A stretch of 64,000 bases of DNA from Planctomycetota bacterium (lineage in GTDB: Bacteria; Planctomycetota; UBA1135; UBA2386): positions 47,930-111,929 of the forward strand of contig JADLFX010000019.1 in NCBI GenBank assembly GCA_020849665.1, given 5' to 3'. A program made the translations under genes and the position numbers. Positions within the stretch are counted from its first letter, which is position 1, and each line of letters starts with the position of its first letter. Below the pieces are notes generated by a model. The model was not told the DNA's origin and ran no database searches. It saw nothing but the letters and a program-made list of their open reading frames with translations. Of the stretch, positions 54,318 through 63,874 are shown one piece after another.

Positions 54318-55640
54318 ATGCATCGCAGTCTCTTGACCGGGGGCAGCCCGGTCCTGGGAGGGGTATCGGTGGATCGAATTCGTGTGCGAGGCGGTCGCGG
54401 CCTGCAGGGCGCGATCGCCGTCTCCGGGAGCAAGAACTCAGCGCTCCCCATCCTGGCGGCGACACTCCTGGTCGACGGTCCCGTGCGGCTCCGCAACGTG
54501 CCGTACCTGAGCGACGTCGACAACATGTGCCGGATCCTCAAGGCCCTCGGCATGCGCGTGGACCGCCACGCCAACGGGGACCTGGAGCTCGAGGCGGTGG
54601 ACAAGACCGTGCAGCAGGCGCCCTACGAACTGGTGCGCACCATGCGCGCGTCGTTCGTGGTGCTCGGGGCGATCTGGGCCCGGCGAGGCCAGGCCGTCGT
54701 CAGCTACCCCGGCGGCTGCGTGATCGGCCACCGGCCGGTGGATCTGCACATCAAGGGCCTCACCGGCCTCGGCGGCCGCATCGTCACGCGCGACGGCTAC
54801 GTGGTGCTCACCGGGCCGGTGCAGGGCGGCACCGTGTTCCTGGGCGGCAACTACGGCTCCACCGTGCTGGGGACGGCCAACGTCCTGATGGCCGCGGTCC
54901 TGGGGCGCGGCCCCTCGATCCTCGAAGGCGTGGCGATGGAGCCGGAGATCGAGGACCTGTGCCACTTCCTGAACGCGTGTGGCGCGCGCATCCGTGGCAT
55001 CGGCGGGCACTGCCTCGTCGTGGACGGAGTCGACAACCTGCACGGCTGCGAGTGGACGATCATCCCGGACCGGATCGAGGCGGGGACCTTCCTGATCGGC
55101 GCGGTGATGACGAACTCGCCCGTCACGGTGATGGGTGCGCGGCCGGAGCACCTGCTGGCGGTCGTCGACCGCCTGCAGGCGGCAGGCGCGCAGATCGAGT
55201 CGGGCCCGGACTTCCTGCGCAACCTGCCCACGCGCAGCGGACGCGTGGCCGCCGTGGACATGACCACCCTGCCCTATCCGGGCTTCCCCACCGACCTGCA
55301 GGCGCAGTTCATGGCGCTGATGGCGCAGGCGAAGGGCGTGTCGGTGATCACCGAGAAGGTCTATCCCGAGCGGTTCATCCACGCGGCCGAGATGCAGCGC
55401 CTGGGCGCGCGCATCCGCCGCGAGGGTCCCAGCGCGATCATCGAGGGCAGCGACCGGCTCACCGGCGCCCCGGTGATGGCTTCGGACCTGCGCGCCTCGG
55501 CGGGCCTGGTGCTGGCCGGGCTGGTGGCGTCCGGACACACCGACGTGCGGCGCGTCTATCACATCGACCGCGGCTACGAGCGCATCGAGCAGAAGTTGCA
55601 GGACATCGGCGCGGACATCGAGCGGATCAGCGACGGCTGA
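54318..55640 (+). CDS. murA: UDP-N-acetylglucosamine 1-carboxyvinyltransferase MurA
   Basis: 440 residues. First committed step of peptidoglycan synthesis (adds enolpyruvate from PEP). Starts its first repeat with [25 protein letters not shown]. The catalytic cysteine that fosfomycin attacks is kept: [18 protein letters not shown]134. [17 protein letters not shown] and [14 protein letters not shown] are family motifs. GTG 54366 would give a shorter form that starts at the conserved DRIRVRGG. A murA gene implies a peptidoglycan wall. Confidence 0.96.
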   Translation: MHRSLLTGGSPVLGGVSVDRIRVRGGRGLQGAIAVSGSKNSALPILAATLLVDGPVRLRNVPYLSDVDNMCRILKALGMRVDRHANGDLELEAVDKTVQQAPYELVRTMRASFVVLGAIWARRGQAVVSYPGGCVIGHRPVDLHIKGLTGLGGRIVTRDGYVVLTGPVQGGTVFLGGNYGSTVLGTANVLMAAVLGRGPSILEGVAMEPEIEDLCHFLNACGARIRGIGGHCLVVDGVDNLHGCEWTIIPDRIEAGTFLIGAVMTNSPVTVMGARPEHLLAVVDRLQAAGAQIESGPDFLRNLPTRSGRVAAVDMTTLPYPGFPTDLQAQFMALMAQAKGVSVITEKVYPERFIHAAEMQRLGARIRREGPSAIIEGSDRLTGAPVMASDLRASAGLVLAGLVASGHTDVRRVYHIDRGYERIEQKLQDIGADIERISDG

Positions 55641-55671
55641 GCCGCGTGCCGCGGCCGCCCGGGCGGTGCGA

Positions 55672-55700
55672 TTGACGTGCCCGGGCCCCGGTCCCACACT
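55672..55700 (+). promoter_or_regulatory. Promoter of ffh
   Basis: TTGACG (55672-55677), 17-bp spacer, CACACT (55695-55700), only 6 nt to the ATG at 55707: predicted leaderless. Confidence 0.6.
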
Positions 55701-55706
55701 GCGGAC

Positions 55707-57131
55707 ATGTTCGATTCCCTAGCCGGCGCGCTCGGCCGTGCCTACCAGGCGCTGGTGGGCAAGAAGACCCTCACCGAGGCGAACATCGAGGAGGGCATCC
55801 GCGCGGTCCGGCAGGCGCTGCTCGAGGCGGACGTCCACTTCCAGGTCGCCAAGGACTTCGTCAAGGACGTCAAGGCGCGCGCGCTCGGCCAGAACGTCAT
55901 CCAGTCGGTCGATCCGGGACACCAGTTCGTCAAGCTCTTCCACGACGCGCTCACCGACCTGCTCGGCGGTGCGGTCACCGAGCTGCCCGTGGCGGATCCG
56001 CCGCCCCTCGTGCTGCTGATGGCCGGCCTGCAGGGTTCGGGCAAGACCACCACCTGCGCCAAGCTGGCGTTGTGGCTGAAGCGCAAGAAGAAAAAGAACC
56101 CCTTCCTCGTGGCCGCCGACCTGCAGCGCCCGGCGGCGGTCGAGCAGTTGTGCACGCTCGGCAAGCAGCTGCAGATCCCGGTCTACCAGGAAGGCACCGG
56201 CGCGCGGCCACCCGAACTGTGCGCGCGCGGCATCGCAGAGGCGCGGCGGCTGCGCCACGACGTGGTGATCCTGGACACCGCCGGCCGGCTGCACGTCGAC
56301 GACGCGCTGATGCGCGAGGTGCAGGAGGTGCACGCGCGTTGCAAGCCGCACGCGACGCTCCTGGTCTGCGATTCGATGCTCGGCCAGGACGCGGTGAACT
56401 CCGCCAAGGCATTCCACGAGCGGCTGCCGCTCTACGGCGTCGTGCTCACCAAAGTGGACGGCGACGCGCGTGGCGGCGCGGCACTCTCGGTGAAGGCCGT
56501 CACCGGCCGCCCGATCCTCTTCGTGGGCACCGGCGAGAAGCCGGACGACCTGGAGGAGTTCGATCCGCCGCGCATGGCGGGCCGCATCCTGGGGATGGGC
56601 GACGTGGTTGGGCTGGTCGAGAAGGCCCAGGAGGTCATCGACCAGAAGGAGGCCGAGCGCGCGGCGGAGAAGATGCGGCGCGGGCAGTTCACCTTCGACG
56701 ACTTCCTGAAGTCGATGAACATGATCCGCAAGCTCGGCCCGCTCAAGAAGGTGCTGGGGATGCTGCCCGGCGTGGGCGCCGCCCTGAAGGACATCGACCT
56801 CGACGACGCGCGGTTCCAGCGCGTCGAGGCGATGATCCTCTCGATGACGCCGTTCGAACGACGCAACCCCGACTCGGTCGACATCCAGCGCCGCCGGCGC
56901 ATCGCTGCGGGCAGCGGCAACGAAGTGCAGGCGGTCCACGACCTGGTGAAGCAGTTCAAGATGATGCAGAAGCTGATGCAGAGCTTCGGCAAGGGCGGGC
57001 TGCCCAGCCTCCCCGAGGGCGGGCTGCCCGGCGCCGGCAAGCCGGGCCGCGGTCCGCAACCGCGCGGGCCCGGCGGCGTGCTTCCCCCCGGAGGCGGCGG
57101 CCTGCGCGACTTCCTGAACCGCCGCCGCTGA
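55707..57131 (+). CDS. ffh: Signal recognition particle protein Ffh
   Basis: 474 residues, the SRP54 GTPase that targets membrane proteins. N domain (about 1-85), G domain with [20 protein letters not shown] (P-loop), [42 protein letters not shown] and [12 protein letters not shown], then the M domain (about 325-430) with the RNA-binding [24 protein letters not shown] SGSGN loop ([13 protein letters not shown]). Gly/Pro-rich C-terminal tail. A strong intrinsic terminator follows at 57140. Confidence 0.97.
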   Translation: MFDSLAGALGRAYQALVGKKTLTEANIEEGIRAVRQALLEADVHFQVAKDFVKDVKARALGQNVIQSVDPGHQFVKLFHDALTDLLGGAVTELPVADPPPLVLLMAGLQGSGKTTTCAKLALWLKRKKKKNPFLVAADLQRPAAVEQLCTLGKQLQIPVYQEGTGARPPELCARGIAEARRLRHDVVILDTAGRLHVDDALMREVQEVHARCKPHATLLVCDSMLGQDAVNSAKAFHERLPLYGVVLTKVDGDARGGAALSVKAVTGRPILFVGTGEKPDDLEEFDPPRMAGRILGMGDVVGLVEKAQEVIDQKEAERAAEKMRRGQFTFDDFLKSMNMIRKLGPLKKVLGMLPGVGAALKDIDLDDARFQRVEAMILSMTPFERRNPDSVDIQRRRRIAAGSGNEVQAVHDLVKQFKMMQKLMQSFGKGGLPSLPEGGLPGAGKPGRGPQPRGPGGVLPPGGGGLRDFLNRRR

Positions 57132-57139
57132 CGTCGCGT

Positions 57140-57167
57140 GCCGGGGCGATCCCGGCCGGTTTTTTTT
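57140..57167 (+). terminator. Rho-independent terminator after ffh
   Basis: GCCGGG (57140-57145), 5-nt loop, CCCGGC (57151-57156), then CGG and eight T (57160-57167). The T run is the only long one in the window's intergenic DNA. It separates ffh from rpsP. Confidence 0.8.
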
Positions 57168-57287
57168 GCCGGGGGCCCATGGCGTCCGGATGAGGCCCCA
57201 CCCTAGAATCCCGCGCCCTTTTCCGGGATCGCCAGCGCCGGATCGGCCGGTCCAGGCTGGGCGTCCCGGTTTCCAGGAGTACCCGCT

Positions 57288-57662
57288 TTGGTCGTCAAAC
57301 TTCGTTTCAAGCGCTTCGGTCGTCTCAACCATCCCACGTTCCGCCTCGTGGCCACCGAGTCCACGTGGAAGCGGGACGGGCGGATCCTCGAGACCCTGGG
57401 CTTCTACCTGCCCCTGCACCGGCGCGAGGGGGAGCAGGTGAAGCTGAACGCGGAGCGCGTGACGTGGTGGCTCTCGGTCGGCGCCCAGCCGTCCGGCACG
57501 GCGCGCAGCCTGATGAAGAAGGCCGGCATCGCCCTGCCGGTGCCGCGCCGCAAGCCGCGCAAGAAGACCAAGGCCGCGGCCAAGAAGTGGGCGCCGCCGA
57601 AGAAGCGCGTGCCGAAGCCGAAGAAGGCCGCCCCGGCCGCCGAGCCGAAGGCCGAGGGCTGA
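57288..57662 (+). CDS. rpsP: 30S ribosomal protein S16
   Basis: 124 residues from a TTG start, which is unusual for a ribosomal protein; AGGAG at 57275-57279 sits 8 nt upstream and fixes it. The first about 80 residues are the S16 fold (VVKLRFKRFGRLNHPTFRLV, GRILETLGFYLP). The last about 40 residues are a Lys/Pro/Ala-rich tail (RRKPRKKTKAAAKKWAPPKK) beyond the normal 80-90 length. A TAGAAT -10 box (57204-57209) gives a leader of 78 nt. Confidence 0.96.
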   Translation: MVVKLRFKRFGRLNHPTFRLVATESTWKRDGRILETLGFYLPLHRREGEQVKLNAERVTWWLSVGAQPSGTARSLMKKAGIALPVPRRKPRKKTKAAAKKWAPPKKRVPKPKKAAPAAEPKAEG

Positions 57663-57778
57663 TCACCCCGCGGGACGGTGCTCGCGTCCCGCGCTTGCGA
57701 GAATCCGGCCGCCGCGCCGCGGCGGTCCCGACAGGAGGATCCGAACCGTCACGCGCCGCTGCGGCGGTGGTTGAGGAG

Positions 57779-58534
57779 ATGCCCGACTTGGCTACCAAGC
57801 GCCCTGCCAGCAAGAACGCAAAGGCCGCTAGCGCATCCGCAGCGGCGGATCCGCGCGCCCCGGTCGAACCGTCGCCGGCCGCCTTCCAGGACACCCTGAC
57901 GCGGCTGCGTGAGGTGGTGGCCAGGCTGCCGAAGCCGGAGCAGCCGCGCCAGATCGACCTGGTCAACGCCCTGGTGCACCTCGTGTTCGGCGAGGGGCTG
58001 CCGTGCGGCGTCGGTCAGGAGTGCGTGCGCCGCATCCGCGACGAGTACGTCGACCGCAACGAGTTCCGCGTCACGGAGGCCTTCGAGGTCGCGGAGCTGC
58101 TGCGGGATCTCGAGATTCCCGACCTGTTCCAGCGCTGCCAGGTCGTGCGCGACTGCGTCGCGCAGATCTACAACGACCAGAACGACGTCAAGCTCGACTT
58201 CCTGCGCGAGGCCACCGTCAGCGACCGGCAGGCGTTCTTCAACCGCGTGCCGGCCTTGCCGCCGCGCTTCGTGAAGCAGCTGAACAACCTGATCACGCTC
58301 GAGGAGTGGGTCCTGGCCGACAAGCCGAATCAACGCGTGGTCGCGCGGCTCGGCTTCGACCAGGCGGGCGAGGCGGCCAACTCCTTCCACGACGCCGTGC
58401 GGCAGGAGTTGGCGCCGTTCGGGCACCTGCCCATCGAGGTCGGCCCGGACTCCGCGGATGGGCGGCCGCGCACCACCCCGCTGCTGTCCCCTGCCCTGCT
58501 GCTGTTGCGCCTGACGCCGCACTCGAAGCGGTGA
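57779..58534 (+). CDS. Conserved-looking protein of unknown function, possible HhH/endonuclease III-like fold
   Basis: 251 residues. N-terminal 35 residues are Lys/Ala-rich and disordered. The core (about 40-210) is helical: QIDLVNALVHLVFGEGLPCG, FEVAELLRDLEIPDLFQRCQ, DVKLDFLREATVSDRQAFFN, RVPALPPRFVKQLNNLITLE. The pattern of an endonuclease III-like two-domain helical fold with a helix-hairpin-helix (VPALPP) is suggestive, but no catalytic Lys/Asp pair or FeS cysteines are seen. GAGGAG abuts the ATG; TTG 57788 has better spacing (10 nt). It takes the place of rimM-trmD after rpsP. Confidence 0.6.
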   Translation: MPDLATKRPASKNAKAASASAAADPRAPVEPSPAAFQDTLTRLREVVARLPKPEQPRQIDLVNALVHLVFGEGLPCGVGQECVRRIRDEYVDRNEFRVTEAFEVAELLRDLEIPDLFQRCQVVRDCVAQIYNDQNDVKLDFLREATVSDRQAFFNRVPALPPRFVKQLNNLITLEEWVLADKPNQRVVARLGFDQAGEAANSFHDAVRQELAPFGHLPIEVGPDSADGRPRTTPLLSPALLLLRLTPHSKR

Positions 58535-58571
58535 GGCACGGCGCCGCGCCGCGTCCCGCGATCGGTCCGCG

Positions 58572-59147
58572 ATGCTCCTGCTAGCGTCCACCTCGCCGCG
58601 TCGCATCGAGATCCTCCGCGCCTCGGGTCTGCACTTCGCACTCGTGCGACCGGGCCCCGAGATCGAGGGCCACGGCGATCCGGCCGCGCGCGCCGGCCAG
58701 CGCGCGCGCAGCAAGGCCGAGGGCGCGGAGGCCGGGGCGCCCGGCGATCTGGTGCTGGGCGTGGACACCGTCGTCGAGCTGGACGGCGTCGAGGTGGGCA
58801 AGCCCGCGGATCGCGCCCAGGCCCGCGCGGGGCTGCTGCGCATGGCCGGCCGCGAACATCGTGTCCACACCGCGCACTGCCTGGTGGCGGGTGCCCCGGA
58901 GCAGCGGACCAGGGTGCCGGCGCGGCTGCGCCTCGCCTCCGCCACGGTGCGCTGTCGGGCCCTGACCGGGGCCGAGATCGAGGCCTATCTCGACACGGAG
59001 GAGTGGCGGGACAAGGCGGGGGGCTACGGCATCCAGGGCGCCGCCGCGGCGTTCCAGCAGCTGGTGGCCGGCGACCTCGACACCGTGATCGGGCTCTCCA
59101 TGGCGGCACTCCGTGCCCTCCTGGCCGAGGCCGGGCGTAGTCTCTAG
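58572..59147 (+). CDS. Maf family nucleoside triphosphate pyrophosphatase
   Basis: 191 residues. Maf signature LLLASTSPRRIEILRASG at the N-terminus, catalytic Asp in VLGVDTVVELDG, KPADRAQARAGL, and AYLDTEEWRDKAGGYGIQG, which ends the family's substrate loop. Hydrolyses non-canonical or excess nucleotides (dTTP, UTP or m7GTP types) to monophosphates. The usual QxP substrate determinant is not clear enough to pick YhdE or YceF type. Confidence 0.9.
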   Translation: MLLLASTSPRRIEILRASGLHFALVRPGPEIEGHGDPAARAGQRARSKAEGAEAGAPGDLVLGVDTVVELDGVEVGKPADRAQARAGLLRMAGREHRVHTAHCLVAGAPEQRTRVPARLRLASATVRCRALTGAEIEAYLDTEEWRDKAGGYGIQGAAAAFQQLVAGDLDTVIGLSMAALRALLAEAGRSL

Positions 59148-59222
59148 CCCGGATGGCCGCACCCGGGTCGACCGATGCCTCCCGCCGCCGCGTGGCGCGT
59201 GGAGAGGCCAGCGAGCGCACGC

Positions 59223-59723
59223 ATGGCTGAGCTGGTCCCACGCCTGATGCTGGGGACGATGGTGGGTGCCTGCGCGCTCTACGTGCTGGCGCGCCTCGTC
59301 GAGCCCGTGCCTCAGCCGGAGCGCCCGTCCGAGCCTGGTCCCGCGCTTCGCGCCGAGGACGAGGCCGTGCTCGCCGCCCTGCGTGGCCAGGCGCGGGAGA
59401 TCGTGGTGTGCGGGCGCGCCGCGCCCGCCCCCGCGGGGGTGGATCCGATCCTCGACCTGCTGCCCGGCGGGGGGATCCGTGTGCAGCGGGGCGGCGCGGC
59501 CACGGTGCCCGCCACCGGCACGCGCCAGGGGGGCAGGGTCGGCGTCCGTCTGCCGGTGCGCGGCCTCTCCGACCTCGAGCCGCAGATGCGCGCGGCGCTC
59601 CTGCAGGTGCTCGAACTCCTCGCGGCGCCGGGCGGCCAGGGCGCCGCGATCACGTGGTCGGGCGTGCATGCCGAGGCGGGGGAGGTGCGGCGCCTCCTGC
59701 GCTGGCGGCGAGGCTCGGCTTGA
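59223..59723 (+). CDS. Membrane-anchored protein of unknown function
   Basis: 166 residues (ATG 59223; GTG/ATG-type starts further upstream are possible). One N-terminal helix ([20 protein letters not shown]), then a Pro-rich linker and a soluble part with [20 protein letters not shown] and [20 protein letters not shown]. No recognised domain. Its TGA stop lies in the -35 box of rpmE. Coding potential is supported by its fit between maf and rpmE and by third-position GC. Confidence 0.55.
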   Translation: MAELVPRLMLGTMVGACALYVLARLVEPVPQPERPSEPGPALRAEDEAVLAALRGQAREIVVCGRAAPAPAGVDPILDLLPGGGIRVQRGGAATVPATGTRQGGRVGVRLPVRGLSDLEPQMRAALLQVLELLAAPGGQGAAITWSGVHAEAGEVRRLLRWRRGSA

Positions 59724-59747
59724 CCGCAGGGTGTCCCGGGCTAGTCT
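59720..59747 (+). promoter_or_regulatory. Promoter of rpmE
   Basis: TTGACC (59720-59725), 16-bp spacer, TAGTCT (59742-59747), leader of 49 nt. The -35 contains the stop codon of the upstream gene. Confidence 0.55.
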
Positions 59748-59796
59748 TCCCCGCTTCCCCTCAGGCCGGCATGCAACCCGGCACACCGGAACATCC

Positions 59797-60027
59797 ATGA
59801 AGGACGGCATCCATCCCGAGTACCAGGTCTGCAAGGTGCACTGCGCCTGCGGCAACACCTTCGAGACCAGGTCCCATCTGTCCGCGATCAAGACCGACAT
59901 CTGCTCGGCCTGCCACCCCTTCTACACGGGTGCCCAGAAGTTCGTGGACTCCGCCGGCCGCGTGGATCGCTTCCGCCGGCGCTACGCCAACCTGCCCGCG
60001 ACCCAGGCCGGGGCCAAGAAGGCCTAG
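59797..60027 (+). CDS. rpmE: 50S ribosomal protein L31 (zinc-binding form)
   Basis: 76 residues. Starts [20 protein letters not shown] with the zinc cysteines, later [18 protein letters not shown], the L31 signature. The C+ (zinc) form is present. rpmE upstream of prfA and prmC is a common arrangement in bacteria. Confidence 0.96.
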   Translation: MKDGIHPEYQVCKVHCACGNTFETRSHLSAIKTDICSACHPFYTGAQKFVDSAGRVDRFRRRYANLPATQAGAKKA

Positions 60028-60219
60028 CCCGTTCTGCCGTCGCCCCGGGCGCCCCGCCAGGACTGAACCGGCGGGCGCGGCGGGCGTTGCTGGGCGCGAC
60101 TCCACCGCATCCGTGGTTCCAGCGAGGCATCCCGAGTTGACCGGCGATCGGCTCCGAGCCCCCTGCCGTTGCAGGCGCACGCCCAGGCTGGCCACGCGGC
60201 GCGTGGCGGGCAGGACGTG

Positions 60220-61305
60220 ATGGCCGAGCTGCTCAAGCCAAGGATCCGGGCTCGGCTCGACGCCATGGCGGCCCGCCTCGCCGAACTCGAGGTCCGGATC
60301 CAGGACCCGGCGGTCCTCGCACGCTCGGACTCGGCCGCCGCGCTGCACAAGGAGCTCGGCTCCCTGCGGCGCATCGTGGCGCCGTACGAGCAGCTGCGCG
60401 CCACGCAACGCCAGATCGAGGAGTGTCAGGGGCTGCTCGTCCCCGGCGGCGACTCCGAGCTGGCCCAGCTCGCGGGGCAGGAGCTGCCCGCGCTCGAGGT
60501 GCGCGCGCGCCAGCAGGTCGACGGCCTCGTGGATCTGCTCCTGGCCGAGACCAGCGACGACCGCCGCAACGCGATCCTGGAGATCCGCGCCGGGACCGGG
60601 GGCGAGGAGGCGGCGCTCTTCGCCCGCGACCTCATGGTCATGTACCAGCGCTACTGCGAGCGTCAGGGATTCCGCGTCGAGGTGCTGAGCGAGTCCGCGG
60701 CCGAGATGGGGGGCTTCCGCGAGATCGTCTGCTCGGTGACCGGACAGGACGTGTTCCGGCACCTGCAGTTCGAGAGCGGCGGCCATCGGGTCCAGCGCGT
60801 GCCGGCCACCGAGAGCCAGGGCCGCATCCACACCTCGACGGCCACCGTCGCGGTGCTCCCCGAGGCCGAGGAAGTCGACGTCGAGATCCGCGACGCGGAC
60901 CTGGACTTCCAGGCGGTGCGCGCCTCGGGACCCGGGGGCCAGAACGTCAACAAGGTCTCGTCGGCGGTCCGGCTGACGCATCGGCCCAGCGGGCTGGTGG
61001 TGTTCTGCCAGGAGGAGCGCAGCCAGCACAAGAACCGCGCCCGGGCCATGAAGCTGCTGCGCACCAGGCTGATGGACCGTCGCCGGAACGAAGCGGAGAG
61101 CGCGCGTGCCGAGCAGCGGCGCAACCAGATCGGCTCGGGAGAGCGCAGCGACCGCATCCGCACCTACAACTTCCCGCAGGACCGGGTCACCGACCATCGG
61201 ATCCAACAGAACTTCTCGCTTGGACAGGTGATGGCGGGCAAGCTTGAGCCCGTGGTGGAAGCGCTCCTCGCAGCCGACCGCGAGCGCAGGATCGAAGAAC
61301 TCTGA
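60220..61305 (+). CDS. prfA: Peptide chain release factor 1
   Basis: 361 residues, length as usual. The stop-codon-reading motif is PAT in RVPATESQGRIHTS (about 195), which marks RF1 (UAA/UAG), and the peptidyl-hydrolysis GGQ is in ASGPGGQNVNK (about 240). EIRAGTGGEEAALFA also typical. ATG 60220 has GGCAGGA upstream. The 192-bp gap before it (60028-60219) contains TTGACC at 60137 but no fitting -10. Confidence 0.97.
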   Translation: MAELLKPRIRARLDAMAARLAELEVRIQDPAVLARSDSAAALHKELGSLRRIVAPYEQLRATQRQIEECQGLLVPGGDSELAQLAGQELPALEVRARQQVDGLVDLLLAETSDDRRNAILEIRAGTGGEEAALFARDLMVMYQRYCERQGFRVEVLSESAAEMGGFREIVCSVTGQDVFRHLQFESGGHRVQRVPATESQGRIHTSTATVAVLPEAEEVDVEIRDADLDFQAVRASGPGGQNVNKVSSAVRLTHRPSGLVVFCQEERSQHKNRARAMKLLRTRLMDRRRNEAESARAEQRRNQIGSGERSDRIRTYNFPQDRVTDHRIQQNFSLGQVMAGKLEPVVEALLAADRERRIEEL

Positions 61306-61351
61306 CCGCCCACCCTGCCCTGAACCCCACGACCGTTTGCACGGAGCAACC

Positions 61352-62023
61352 ATGACTCAGACCGGTGATCTCGAGGAACTCCAACCGCTGGACGAAGGCG
61401 CGGCGAGCGCCCCGGGCGCGCCGCAGCCGCCCAGTGTGGCCGAGGCCACCTTGATGGTGCTGCGCTCCGGCCTGCCCACGCCGGCGTTCAACCCCCGCGC
61501 CGAGAAGCCCTTCTACCGGTTCCTCTTCGCCGGCGTGGTGATGCTGCTCGGCTGCATGATGCCGTTCGGCCCCGAGTGGGAGATGGCCGGCTACAAGACG
61601 ATCAGCGGCGCGCTCTTCACCCTGATCTCCCTCGGCATCGTGTGGAGCTGGTGGAGCGCGATCCACACGACGCGCTTCACGCTCGCCAACCTCAAGTGGG
61701 TGCTCTTTGCGCTGATCCCGTTCGTGGTCGAGCTGATGAACCTGATCCGGGCGTTCGACGAGCCGGCGGTGAAGGACTGGATCGCCCAGAAGGGGCCCAC
61801 GATGCCCAAGGACTGGGCCGACCTGATGGAGAGCCTGAAGGGTTTCCGTGACCCCACCAACGGCGAGAAGATCGGCAACTTCGTGCGCGCGTTCGGCTCC
61901 GGCAAGATCGTGTTGATGTTCGGAGCCCTGCTGGCGGAGATCTTCCTGGTCAGCGCGGTGATGGGCGGCGTGAAGGCCGGCAAGGCACAGAAGGCGGCCG
62001 CCTCGGAGCGGCGCAAGCGCTAG
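61352..62023 (+). CDS. Four-helix membrane protein of unknown function
   Basis: 223 residues. Hydrophilic N-terminus of about 50 residues, then four helices: FLFAGVVMLLGCMMPF, GALFTLISLGIVWSWW, WVLFALIPFVVELMNLI, and IVLMFGALLAEIFLVSAVMG. Between helices 3 and 4 lies a charged loop (PKDWADLMESLKGFRDPTNG). Basic tail (ASERRKR). No domain recognised. It is inserted between prfA and prmC, which are usually adjacent. Confidence 0.7.
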   Translation: MTQTGDLEELQPLDEGAASAPGAPQPPSVAEATLMVLRSGLPTPAFNPRAEKPFYRFLFAGVVMLLGCMMPFGPEWEMAGYKTISGALFTLISLGIVWSWWSAIHTTRFTLANLKWVLFALIPFVVELMNLIRAFDEPAVKDWIAQKGPTMPKDWADLMESLKGFRDPTNGEKIGNFVRAFGSGKIVLMFGALLAEIFLVSAVMGGVKAGKAQKAAASERRKR

Positions 62024-62097
62024 CGGCACGGCGCGCGGTTCGCGGCGCGCCGCTGCGGCCCCTGGCCGAGTCCTCGCCAGGGTGAAGGCCATCGTCG

Positions 62098-62964
62098 ATG
62101 GAGCCGCCGAAGATCCTGCTGGGCGTGCTGGAGGCAGCCGAGCGCTACCTGGCGGGGCGCGGCGTCGACGCGCCGCGCCTCTCCGCGCAGCTGCTGCTCG
62201 CCAAGGTCCTGGGGGTGGACCGGATCCAGCTCTACCTGCAACACGATCGCCCGCTGGGCGAGGCCGAACGCGGGCGCTACCGGGAGCTCGTGGCGAGGCG
62301 CGCACGGCACGAGCCGCTCGCCTACCTGCTCGGGTCGTGGTCGTTCCGCGGGCTCGAACTCGCCGTCGACCCCTCGGTCCTGATCCCGCGGCCCGAGACC
62401 GAGGGACTGGTGGACCTGGCGCTGGCCCACGCCCCGCAGGGAGCCCGCTGCGTCGACCTGGGCACCGGTTCCGGTGCGATCGCCCTGGCGCTCGCCCGGG
62501 AGCGTCCCGACCTGCGGGTCACCGCGATCGAGCTGAGCACGCGTGCGCTCGCGTTGGCGCGTCGCAACGCCGAGCGCCTCGGGCTGACGAGCGTGCGGTT
62601 CCTGCAGGGATCCTGGTGGCAGGCGCTCGGCGTGGACGAGCGCTTCGAACTCGTGGTCGCCAATCCGCCCTATGTCGACCCCGCGCGTCCGGACCTGATC
62701 GCCGACGACGTGCGCCGCTACGAGCCGGCCGAGGCGCTCTTCACCCCGCCCGGCGACCCCGGCGCGCCGTATCGCGCGATCGCCGCCGGGCTGGCGCGCC
62801 ACCTCGTCCCTGGCGGGTGGTGCATCCTGGAGACCGGCGTGGTGACGGACCAGGCGGCGCTGGCGGCGCTGCGCGCCACGCCGGTGCTGACCGACGTCGA
62901 GATGCGGTGCGACGCGGCCGGCTTGCCGCGCTACTTGTTGGGTCGCCGCTCCGCGCCGGCCTGA
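62098..62964 (+). CDS. prmC: Peptide chain release factor N5-glutamine methyltransferase PrmC
   Basis: 288 residues. Methylates the GGQ glutamine of RF1/RF2. N-terminal helical domain (LGVLEAAERYLAGRGVDAPR), YLLGSWSFRGLEL, the PRPETE motif, SAM site CVDLGTGSGAIALALA, and catalytic NPPYVD. Lies 74 bp after the membrane protein. The last 34 bases overlap the PilZ gene on the other strand. Confidence 0.95.
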   Translation: MEPPKILLGVLEAAERYLAGRGVDAPRLSAQLLLAKVLGVDRIQLYLQHDRPLGEAERGRYRELVARRARHEPLAYLLGSWSFRGLELAVDPSVLIPRPETEGLVDLALAHAPQGARCVDLGTGSGAIALALARERPDLRVTAIELSTRALALARRNAERLGLTSVRFLQGSWWQALGVDERFELVVANPPYVDPARPDLIADDVRRYEPAEALFTPPGDPGAPYRAIAAGLARHLVPGGWCILETGVVTDQAALAALRATPVLTDVEMRCDAAGLPRYLLGRRSAPA

Positions 62965-63317
62965 AGCGGTCCGGCGGCCAGCTGCGTGGTGACGAAGCCG
63001 TGGATCGCGGCCCGTGCCTCCGGCGCGATGCCCGTGAAGTAGACCGCGACCTCGTAGGCCGGGGGCGACTCTCCGCGCAGCTTGTCGCAGCGCACGACGA
63101 CCCCGTCCACGCCGTGGGCGGAGCCGGTTCCGGGCAGGCGCAGGTCCATGTGCACCAGGGTCATCTCGCGGATCGGCTCGTGGAAGCGGCAGCAGAGGCC
63201 GTTCGACGAGATGTCCTTGAGGGTGGCCGGCGCAGCCTCGGCCCTCAGGTTGAGCTGGACGGGGAAGCTGGCCTTGGCGCGTGGCGCGCGCCGGCGCTCG
63301 GACGGGTGCGACGTCAT
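62931..63317 (-). CDS. PilZ domain protein (c-di-GMP receptor type)
   Basis: 128 residues. The cyclic-di-GMP motif pair is present: RRRAPRAK (RxxxR) near residue 8 and DISSNGLCCR (D/NxSxxG) near residue 38, followed by beta strands LVHMDLRLPG and VDGVVVRCDKL. Single-domain PilZ proteins act as c-di-GMP-dependent adaptors, for example for motility or polysaccharide export. No diguanylate cyclase nearby. Tail-to-tail overlap with prmC. Confidence 0.86.
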   Translation of the reverse strand: MTSHPSERRRAPRAKASFPVQLNLRAEAAPATLKDISSNGLCCRFHEPIREMTLVHMDLRLPGTGSAHGVDGVVVRCDKLRGESPPAYEVAVYFTGIAPEARAAIHGFVTTQLAAGPLQAGAERRPNK

Positions 63318-63426
63318 CGGTGGGTGGTCTCGACTCGCGCGGCACCATACAAAGCCGCACGCGGCACAGCTAGGATGCGCCTGCGGCGGGCGCGGGATTC
63401 TCCGTGGGCCGCGCACACCAACCCCC

Positions 63427-63873
63427 ATGGCGAACTTCAACAAGGTACTCCTCCTCGGCAACCTCACGCGGGACGTGGAGCTGCGCACCACGCAAGCCGG
63501 CCTGGCGATCGCGAAGCTGGGCATGGCGATCAACCGTCGCTACACCCAGAACGGCGAGACCAAGGAGACCACGTGTTTCGTGGATCTCACCGCATTCGGC
63601 CGGCAGGCCGAGATCCTCAACCAGTACGTGCGCAAGGGCAGCCCGCTCTTCGTCGAGGGGCGCCTCGAGTACTCCACCTGGGAGAGCCAGGAGGGCCAGA
63701 AGCGCAGCAAGCTGGAGGTCGTGATCGAGAACTTCCAGCTGCTCAGCAGCGGCGGCACCCGTGGTGGCGCGCGTGGCGAGGAGTCCGGCGAGAGCGCGCC
63801 CCCGCCGCCACGGCGCGGCGGCGGGCAGGCCCAGCAGGGCGGCGACGTGGACTACGGCGAGATCCCGTTTTGA
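63427..63873 (+). CDS. ssb: Single-stranded DNA-binding protein Ssb
   Basis: 148 residues. OB-fold: NFNKVLLLGNLTRDVELRTT, TTCFVDLTAFGRQAEILNQY, KGSPLFVEGRLEYSTWE. Flexible Gly/Pro-rich linker, then the acidic tip DYGEIPF, which recruits partner proteins. Preceded by a TAGGAT -10-like box (63371-63376), leader 50 nt. In most bacteria ssb lies between rpsF and rpsR or next to uvrA; neither is seen here. Directly followed by tandem repeats. Confidence 0.96.
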   Translation: MANFNKVLLLGNLTRDVELRTTQAGLAIAKLGMAINRRYTQNGETKETTCFVDLTAFGRQAEILNQYVRKGSPLFVEGRLEYSTWESQEGQKRSKLEVVIENFQLLSSGGTRGGARGEESGESAPPPPRRGGGQAQQGGDVDYGEIPF

Positions 63874-63874
63874 G

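Noticed and set aside
60137..60142. TTGACC as -35 of a prfA promoter
   Set aside because: No (T/C)ANNNT box lies 16-18 bp downstream.
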